Shown: piece by piece, positions 8,549 through 13,183 of the stretch | Position numbering within the stretch: position 1 is the first letter of the stretch | How the letters are laid out: each line of letters begins with the position of its first letter | Assembly (NCBI GenBank): GCA_019234745.1 | Contig: JAFAKZ010000121.1 | Location: 1 to 13,183 of the forward strand | DNA: 13,183 nucleotides | Direction of reading: 5' to 3' | DNA from: Burkholderiales bacterium | Lineage (GTDB): Bacteria > Pseudomonadota > Gammaproteobacteria > Burkholderiales > Chitinimonadaceae | Program-made: the position numbers and the translations under genes | The notes under the pieces: model-generated | Told to the model about the DNA's origin: nothing | The model's input: the letters and a program-made list of their open reading frames with translations, nothing else | The model's database searches: none

Positions 8549-9485
8549 GGCGCCTCCCTGCGAACAGGAAATAGCCCAATACGCAGGCCCAGCAGATGGC
8601 GCCGACGGTGAACTTCACTTGCGGTGGCAAGCTGGGCGTGGCCGACCAGAAGGCTTCGAAGAAGGCAGCGATTACGGTAAGCAGCGCCGCGCCCACGACG
8701 ATGGGGAAGGCGCGGCGACTTGCCTGCAACAGCGAGTGGCGGCGACTAAGGCGGCCTGGGCGGATCAGCGCCAGGCCCAGGCGCATGCCAGCCGTGGCGG
8801 AGAGCAGCAGACCCGTGATCTCGAAGCTGCTGTGCGTAACCACGAAGGACCAGAAGGTGATGCTGGTGGCTGGGTTACGCGTGAGCCAGCCGGCCACTAC
8901 GCCGCCATGCACGCCGTTGAACACGACGCTGAAGATGGCGGGAATGCCGCCGAACAATCCGCCTGCGAAAGTGCGGAAGCAAATGGAGACATTGTTCCAG
9001 ATATAGAAGCCGAACATAGCGACATCCCCTGCACTACCGCCGCGGCCAATGCGGGCGGCATCGGGTTGGTACATGCGGGTGAATTCGTCGAGGTCGTCCG
9101 GCGAGGCAAAGCTATAGGCCCAGTTCGGGTCGTACCACGCGAGGTAGCCGACGACGCCGGCTACGCCCCAGAAGGCGATGAAGGCGACCAGGAACAGGCG
9201 CCACTCCTCGCGCACACGCTGCGGAAAGGTACGCACGACCATGTCGCGCAGGGCCAGTGGGCGCTCCGGCACCGTGCCGTAGATGCTGCGGTGGGCGCGC
9301 AGTACCAGGGTATGCAGATGCTCGGTGAGCGAGGGTGAATAGCCGCGCTGGCGCGCCAGCGCAAGGCTCTGGCACAGGGCGCGATAGACGAGCGGCAAGC
9401 GCGTGCCGTCACCGCGCCCGTCGCACAGCTCGGCAACCTCGGTCCAATTGTCCTTGTACTGCTGCTCGAATTGCTGCTGTTTCAC
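8538..9485 (-). CDS. SpoIIM-like (stage II sporulation M family) membrane protein
   Basis: 315 aa. A cytoplasmic N-terminal helical region (about 1-95) leads into five or so membrane segments. Family-typical stretches are FGFYIWNNVSICFRTFAGGL (158-177), IPAIFSVVFNGV (181-192), and VTHSSFEITGLLLSATAGM (216-234) with a conserved-looking His-Ser-x-x-Glu. In Bacillus, SpoIIM works with SpoIID and SpoIIP in peptidoglycan remodelling during engulfment. This organism shows no sign of sporulation, and family members outside Firmicutes commonly sit in MoxR clusters. A longer frame reaches 9860, but the GTG at 9485 is chosen because it overlaps the RDD stop (GTGA), has a run of G residues upstream, and gives the expected N-terminus. 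Confidence 0.88.
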   Translation of the reverse strand: MKQQQFEQQYKDNWTEVAELCDGRGDGTRLPLVYRALCQSLALARQRGYSPSLTEHLHTLVLRAHRSIYGTVPERPLALRDMVVRTFPQRVREEWRLFLVAFIAFWGVAGVVGYLAWYDPNWAYSFASPDDLDEFTRMYQPDAARIGRGGSAGDVAMFGFYIWNNVSICFRTFAGGLFGGIPAIFSVVFNGVHGGVVAGWLTRNPATSITFWSFVVTHSSFEITGLLLSATAGMRLGLALIRPGRLSRRHSLLQASRRAFPIVVGAALLTVIAAFFEAFWSATPSLPPQVKFTVGAICWACVLGYFLFAGRRRAA

Positions 9486-10171
9486 AGCCCCCCCATCAAT
9501 CCGGCGGCCAGCGCCTTCAGGCGGCGCAGCGAGGCCTCGCCGCGCAAGCCGGTGAGCGGCTCGGCCAGGTCGGCCAGTTCGATGCAGCGCGACTGCGGCA
9601 GGCGTGGCGCACGCTCGGCAAAGTCGAGCAGTGCGCGTTGCTGCTCGGGCGTGAGTGTATAGGGCAAGGGAACGGGCTGTTCCGATTGCACGGCGCTGCG
9701 CTTGCGCGGCTTGGGGCGGTACACGACCTGCGTGCCGGCCACGATGTCGCCCAGGCGGCGAAAGCGCGTATCGCACAGCATACAGACGAGGCCGGCTGCA
9801 TACAGGAAGGGTAGGAAGTCGGCGGCCAGCAACAGATTGCGCGTAGCCGACTCGCGCCAACCCACGGGCAGTCCGTCCTCGCGCACGACCTCCAGGCCCA
9901 TGGCGCGCTTACCCACCGTGCGGCCGCTTGCATAGACCTCGCACAAAACGGGGTAGCCCCAGTAGGAGACGAAAAGGCACAGTAGGAAAACGCCCTGGTA
10001 CAGGCGGCGATCGGGAAAAACGAAGCTCAGTAGCATCGAGACGATGCTGACCGACACCACCCAGACGACGAAATCGATAGCCCAGGCGAAGCCGCGCAAG
10101 CCGGGGCCTGCCGGCGTAAGCGCCAGGCTGACACCTTCGGGCGTGGTAAGGGCGAGACGGCCGTCGAGCAT
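9482..10171 (-). CDS. RDD family membrane protein
   Basis: 229 aa from the chosen ATG. The RDD hallmarks are present: Arg26 and Asp33 in LRGFAWAID before the first helix, then GRTVGKRAMGLEVVREDG (83-100), a second helix, and a late Asp in RRLGDIVAGTQVVYR (138-152). Three hydrophobic segments (about 28-50, 59-78, 111-132) and a cytoplasmic tail of about 75 residues follow. Some RDD proteins elsewhere have been linked to ion or proton exchange, but most are uncharacterised. It is the first gene of the six-gene cluster. The ATG at 10171 has GGGTGA 7 nt upstream and starts the family-like MLDGRLALTTPEGV. An ATG at 10186 would add five residues. The much longer frame from 10330 has no family support. 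Confidence 0.88.
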   Translation of the reverse strand: MLDGRLALTTPEGVSLALTPAGPGLRGFAWAIDFVVWVVSVSIVSMLLSFVFPDRRLYQGVFLLCLFVSYWGYPVLCEVYASGRTVGKRAMGLEVVREDGLPVGWRESATRNLLLAADFLPFLYAAGLVCMLCDTRFRRLGDIVAGTQVVYRPKPRKRSAVQSEQPVPLPYTLTPEQQRALLDFAERAPRLPQSRCIELADLAEPLTGLRGEASLRRLKALAAGLMGGL

Positions 10172-10227
10172 CAGGCGTTCACCCATTTCGGCTCGACAAT
10201 TGCACTGGCTTGGCTGCTGGACAGCGT

Positions 10228-10245
10228 GGCAGGTGCGAACCTGCC
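10228..10245 (-). promoter_or_regulatory. Perfect hairpin upstream of the RDD gene
   Basis: The minus strand reads GGCAGGT, loop TCGC, ACCTGCC: a perfect 7-bp stem with a 4-nt loop. It is about 56 nt before the RDD start, probably in the 5' untranslated region or at an operator. No T run follows, so it is not an ordinary terminator. It could be an operator for a dimeric regulator or an RNA element affecting translation of the first gene. Confidence 0.4.
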
Positions 10246-10294
10246 GGACACAGCGCCGATAAGATGAGCGTGAAACATATTCCCCGATATTCCT

Positions 10295-10326
10295 AAAACC
10301 CAGGTGGCCAAGCAGCCAAACCCAAG
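10295..10326 (-). promoter_or_regulatory. Candidate LytTR binding site (two direct repeats)
   Basis: On the minus strand CTTGGGTTTG (10317-10326) and CCTGGGTTTT (10295-10304) match at 8 of 10 positions and are offset by 22 bp, two helical turns. LytTR-domain regulators typically bind two such direct repeats of about 9 bp on one face of DNA, 21-22 bp apart. The site is in the gap between the LytTR regulator gene and the RDD-MoxR operon. A weak -10-like TATGTT follows with no recognisable -35, as expected of an activator-dependent promoter. No experimental consensus is available for this regulator. Confidence 0.35.
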
Positions 10327-10393
10327 CCATTTAGGCAGCTTTTTAGCACAGCTTAAGGGGAAGGAACAGCGCACGCGGCGGTCGCATGCAACC

Positions 10394-11173
10394 CTACATT
10401 TGCTTGAACAAATGCAAATAGGCGCGGCTGACCACCAGCTCCTCGGGACGCAGCTTCAGCTTGATCAACGTACGGCCGCGGAAGTCGCGTGTCGTGCCCG
10501 CAATATGGCGCACGGCGACCACGGTGCCGCGGTGCACTTGCCAGAAGCGACTGGGGTCGAGGCTGTCGATCAGCTCCTTGAGCGGCGTGCGGATCAGTGA
10601 CTCGCCGTCCTGCGTGAATACGGACACGTACTTGTCGTTCGCCTCGAAATAGATGACCTCGTCGATGGCGATCAAGCGCGTTTCCGTACCGTGCGCGGCG
10701 CGTATCCAGTCGAGGCGAGGAACGATAGGGGTATGCCCCAGCGCGGCGGCGAGGCGGGCCAGCAGTTCGTCCTGGCCGCCAATGACTGCCGGCTGCTTGG
10801 GCGCCTCGGCCAGCCGCCGCTTGAGCTTGTCGACAGTACGGCCCAGACGCTCTCGCGTGGGGGGCTTGAGCAGGTAATCCACCGCCTCGCGCTCGAAGGC
10901 GTCGACCGCGTATTGGTCGTAGGCGGTAACAAAGACGATATGGGGAGCGGCAGCGTGCCCCAGCAGCTTGGTCGCTACGTCCAGGCCCGTCATGCCGGGC
11001 ATACGGATGTCGAGGAAGGCGACGGTCGGCGCCAACTCGTCGATCATGCGCAGCGCATCGACGCCATTGTTGGCGACATCCACGATGTGGAGCTCGGGCC
11101 AGAGTTCGGCCAGCTCCGCCTTCAGGAAGTCGGCCAGGACCTGCTCATCGTCAGCGATCAGTGCGGTGATCAT
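10394..11173 (-). CDS. LytTR family response regulator
   Basis: 259 aa in two domains. The receiver domain (about 1-115) has the acidic pair Asp8-Asp9, the phospho-acceptor Asp55 in VAFLDIRMPG, Thr83 and Lys103 in LLKPP. A linker leads to a LytTR DNA-binding domain (about 154-257) with typical features: IDEVIYFEANDKYVSVFT (170-187), RTPLKELIDSL, FWQVHRGTVVAV (210-221) and the late VVSRAYLHLFK. This is the architecture of AlgR and LytR: phosphorylation by the partner kinase promotes binding to direct-repeat sites. The ATG at 11173 has GAGGG upstream. It lies 38 bp after the kinase gene, its likely partner. No strong terminator follows, so read-through into the RDD operon is possible. The overall form resembles AlgR, but orthology cannot be claimed. 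Confidence 0.93.
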   Translation of the reverse strand: MITALIADDEQVLADFLKAELAELWPELHIVDVANNGVDALRMIDELAPTVAFLDIRMPGMTGLDVATKLLGHAAAPHIVFVTAYDQYAVDAFEREAVDYLLKPPTRERLGRTVDKLKRRLAEAPKQPAVIGGQDELLARLAAALGHTPIVPRLDWIRAAHGTETRLIAIDEVIYFEANDKYVSVFTQDGESLIRTPLKELIDSLDPSRFWQVHRGTVVAVRHIAGTTRDFRGRTLIKLKLRPEELVVSRAYLHLFKQM

Positions 11174-11211
11174 GTATCGCCCTCATCCATTCTCAATGTA
11201 TTTCGGCGGAT

Positions 11212-12393
11212 CTACGCCCGCTCTGCCGTCATTGGTATGCGCAGACTGACACGCACGCCGGCCGGTTGATTGTCCGCCAGGCCAACACTTGCCGCGTTGC
11301 CGTACAGCGCCGCAAGGCGCTGGCGCAGATTCGTCAGTCCTACGCCGCCACCGGGCCGGGGGCGCGCCGTCGGGTCGAAACCGACGCCATCATCTTCCAC
11401 GGTGACGAGCAACACGTCAGCCTCCGCAGTGCAACGGACAACGATCTCGCCGCCCGCTATCTTCGGCTCCAGGCCATGGCTGATGGCGTTTTCCACCAGG
11501 GGTTGCAGCAGCATGGGCGGCAGGGTGCAGGCAGCCAGTTCGGGCGGCAGGTCGATACGGTAGCGCAGGCGCTCGCCCATGCGCACCTTCATCAGGTCAA
11601 GATAGGCCGATATCGTGGCGACTTCGTTCCCGAGTGTGGCGGATGTGTCGCGGCTCGCCGCCAGCGAGGCGCGCAGGTAGTCTATCAGCCGCTCCAGCAG
11701 CACGCGGGCGCGCTCGGGCGCCGGCTGGATCAGGCCGACGGCATTGGCCAGCGTGTTGTAGAGAAAGTGCGGCTCGATCTGCGCCTGCAGCATGCGCAGC
11801 TGTGCTTCCAGCGCCTGGCGTTCAGCCTCCAGCGCACGGCGCTGTTCGGCCGCAATATGTTCCGTGTCGCGCAATTGGCGTTCCCGAATCGCATAGGCGA
11901 GTACGAGCACACAGGAGACCACCAGCGAAATGGTGGCGAAACTCACGATGACGCCAGTCGTGAAAATACCGTCGACGTTATGCAGAGCGGCGGTCGGATC
12001 GAGGATAGCGACGGCGACGTAGAAGCCACCGAAGACGCCGCCGGTCGGTATCACAATGTGGTAGGCCGCGCGCTGCCAGCCCTGCAGCTTGGACAGCCAC
12101 GACCCCAGCAGCATATCCCCAAGCACGTAAAGCCCATGAATCGTGTAGGAAATGGACATCGCCATGACGAAGTTTTTCCACAGCAGCGAAAGCAGGTGGC
12201 CATGCGGCGCGTCGATGGCATACAGCGCAAAGAAGAAGAAGCAGAAGCCCAGGCCGAAGATAAAGGTGTAAACCAGATCGCGTATGTGGTTCTGCTTCCA
12301 GCGGCGGAAGAAGGGAATCAGATCGAGCGGGTGGCTGTCGCTCGCACTGCTGCTGGGTGAGGGTGCGGCGACGCCGTCATGAGTTTGGGCCAT
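11212..12393 (-). CDS. LytS/AlgZ-type sensor histidine kinase
   Basis: 393 aa. After a Ser/Pro-rich cytoplasmic start come four membrane helices (about 41-60, 72-95, 110-131, 143-168) with very short loops. A coiled-coil-like segment rich in Glu, Arg and Ala (about 170-205) leads to a His_kinase domain with the H-box QIEPHFLYNTLANAV (205-219; phospho-acceptor His209). The ATP-binding domain has the N-box LVENAISHGLEP (299-310) and G-boxes EDDGVGFD (333-340) and GGGVGLTN (348-355). All catalytic motifs are intact. The lack of a sizeable extracellular domain suggests that it senses signals within the membrane or through partner membrane proteins, such as the two encoded just upstream. The start is ATG with a weak ribosome binding site. 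Confidence 0.93.
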   Translation of the reverse strand: MAQTHDGVAAPSPSSSASDSHPLDLIPFFRRWKQNHIRDLVYTFIFGLGFCFFFFALYAIDAPHGHLLSLLWKNFVMAMSISYTIHGLYVLGDMLLGSWLSKLQGWQRAAYHIVIPTGGVFGGFYVAVAILDPTAALHNVDGIFTTGVIVSFATISLVVSCVLVLAYAIRERQLRDTEHIAAEQRRALEAERQALEAQLRMLQAQIEPHFLYNTLANAVGLIQPAPERARVLLERLIDYLRASLAASRDTSATLGNEVATISAYLDLMKVRMGERLRYRIDLPPELAACTLPPMLLQPLVENAISHGLEPKIAGGEIVVRCTAEADVLLVTVEDDGVGFDPTARPRPGGGVGLTNLRQRLAALYGNAASVGLADNQPAGVRVSLRIPMTAERA

Positions 12394-12406
12394 AGCGGGA
12401 GTCTAA

Positions 12407-12913
12407 TCAGCCTAGCGATGGCTGCAAAGCACTGGTTCGAAGCAACCATAAGCCCAGACCACGGGCGAAGAACAGCCCGCTCAAACCACCGTAAAGTAGG
12501 CCGACCGCCACGCCGAATGCTGCGCCTTGCGCCAATTCGGGATGCATGATGGCAGCGACGATCGCGACGTAGCGGCTTATGAATGTCGCCAGGATCAGCA
12601 CGACTGGCATCCAGCTTCCCGGCACGCTGAAACGCTGCGTCAGCGTATCGAATGTCGCACCTCGCGGCCAGTCCAGCGTGCGGCACAGCGTGACGCTCGC
12701 CGCCATGCCCGTCAGCCAACCCAGGTAGGCCGGCCCGCAGCCAAAGCGCGTGGCGAGCCCATAAAAGGACAGCAGCACCATCACCACTGGCAGCACGGCT
12801 GCCCGCCCCATCGAGATCTCTCGGCTGCGCGTCTGAATGAAACCAAACCTGAGCAGGACGGCCAGCAGGCCCCAAACCCACAGCGGCGTGTGCGAAAGAA
12901 TCATCGCAATCAT
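12407..12913 (-). CDS. Small membrane protein, DUF6622-like
   Basis: 168 aa, almost entirely hydrophobic, with about five helices (near 9-22, 38-53, 61-78, 101-122, 130-155). The opening MIAMILSHTPLWVWGLLAVL followed by QTRSREISMGRAAVLPVVMV is the pattern I associate with the DUF6622 family of proteobacterial membrane proteins. This is recognition from memory, not a search. No enzymatic motif is seen. The ATG at 12913 lies 2 bp after the stop of the 2TM gene. A GTG 6 nt earlier (overlapping as GTGA) and an ATG 9 nt later are alternatives. The frame upstream to 13057 overlaps the 2TM gene and is rejected. It ends 13 bp before the kinase gene, so its role is probably tied to that signalling pair. 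Confidence 0.75.
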   Translation of the reverse strand: MIAMILSHTPLWVWGLLAVLLRFGFIQTRSREISMGRAAVLPVVMVLLSFYGLATRFGCGPAYLGWLTGMAASVTLCRTLDWPRGATFDTLTQRFSVPGSWMPVVLILATFISRYVAIVAAIMHPELAQGAAFGVAVGLLYGGLSGLFFARGLGLWLLRTSALQPSLG

Positions 12914-12915
12914 GA

Positions 12916-13173
12916 TCACACCCCGCTTGCCGGATATGCCGAGCGCTCGCGGAAAGCGCCCACGCGCATCAGCATCCGGCTGCCGTACCAGGCGAGATCG
13001 AACGCGGCCCACAGTGCCGGCCACATCGACCACGTTATGGAACCGGTCGTCGACCAATCGAAGGCGAGCATGATGGCGGCGATCGCCAGCTCGCCCATGA
13101 CCCTAGCCATAAAGCGCAGCCGGGCGGCTGCCGGCAATTCGATCCGCGCCTGCAGTTGTGTATTGCTCAGCAT
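12916..13173 (-). CDS. 2TM domain small membrane protein
   Basis: 85 aa with two hydrophobic helices (about 26-40 and 48-62) after an amphipathic, Arg-containing N-terminus. The tail SRMLMRVGAFRERSA follows. It resembles the 2TM domain, a two-helix module often encoded beside or fused to LytS-type histidine kinases. The ATG at 13173 has GGAG at a 6-nt spacing (13180-13183), at the very edge of the window. It is the first complete gene of the two-component cluster seen here. Genes further upstream cannot be seen. A regulatory or anchoring role for the kinase is inferred from context only. Confidence 0.75.
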   Translation of the reverse strand: MLSNTQLQARIELPAAARLRFMARVMGELAIAAIMLAFDWSTTGSITWSMWPALWAAFDLAWYGSRMLMRVGAFRERSAYPASGV

Positions 13174-13179
13174 GTCGTT

Positions 13180-13183
13180 CTCC
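13180..13183 (-). promoter_or_regulatory. Ribosome binding site of the 2TM gene
   Basis: GGAG on the minus strand lies 6 nt before the ATG at 13173. It supports that start and shows that the gene is complete although it is at the window edge. Confidence 0.6.

Noticed and set aside
8142..9338. Plus-strand frame of 398 codons across the DUF4129 and SpoIIM genes
   Set aside because: It spans two well-supported opposite-strand genes and their junction, and shows no domain of its own.
9486..9860. N-terminal extension of the SpoIIM frame
   Set aside because: It overlaps the RDD coding region, is Arg/Ala-rich low-quality sequence, and the GTG at 9485 gives a proper start coupled to the RDD stop.
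11266..12360. Plus-strand frame of 364 codons opposite the histidine kinase gene
   Set aside because: The minus-strand frame has all kinase motifs. The antisense frame has no recognisable domain and a shadow-like composition.

Overview
The window is GC-rich and compact, and every convincing gene lies on the minus strand. It looks like chromosomal DNA of a gammaproteobacterium, most likely Xanthomonadales and perhaps Rhodanobacteraceae. The grounds are an rRNA-operon boxA identical to the Escherichia coli form at the left edge, high GC, intergenic palindromic repeats of a type common in that group, and a gene order (RDD, SpoIIM, DUF4129, DUF4350, MoxR, DUF58) that I associate with it. The genus call is inference.

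Left edge (1-720): no protein gene. Positions 1-124 hold the promoter and leader of a ribosomal RNA operon transcribed leftward out of the window, with -35 TTGACG, a 17-bp spacer, -10 TATAGT and boxA TGCTCTTTAACAA. A perfect stem-loop with A and T tracts (309-336) can terminate in either direction and shields this promoter. Positions 391-626 are packed with foldback repeats. A long hairpin (664-704) sits just after the first gene.

Positions 721-3488: a secreted protein of unknown function (465 aa) behind its own extended -10 promoter, then an MFS-type transporter with an uncertain start codon.

Positions 3540-10171: a tight leftward operon of six membrane or membrane-associated proteins: RDD protein, SpoIIM-like protein, DUF4129 protein, DUF4350 protein, MoxR AAA+ ATPase and DUF58 (vWA-like) protein. 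Stop and start codons overlap by 3 to 11 bp at four junctions, and the fifth gap is 17 bp. MoxR ATPases paired with vWA-type partners are thought to act as chaperones that assemble or activate protein complexes. The four membrane partners suggest a cell-envelope complex as client or as part of the machine. Its function is not established to my knowledge, so this is the best candidate for an undescribed system here.

Positions 10394-13173: a second leftward cluster of a two-helix membrane protein (2TM), a small DUF6622-like membrane protein, a LytS/AlgZ-type histidine kinase and a LytTR response regulator. The 222-bp gap between this cluster and the RDD-MoxR operon holds two near-identical 10-bp direct repeats offset by 22 bp, the geometry LytTR regulators favour, and a perfect 7-bp hairpin near the RDD start. 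I infer that the two-component system may control the MoxR operon. That link is a hypothesis from spacing and position only.
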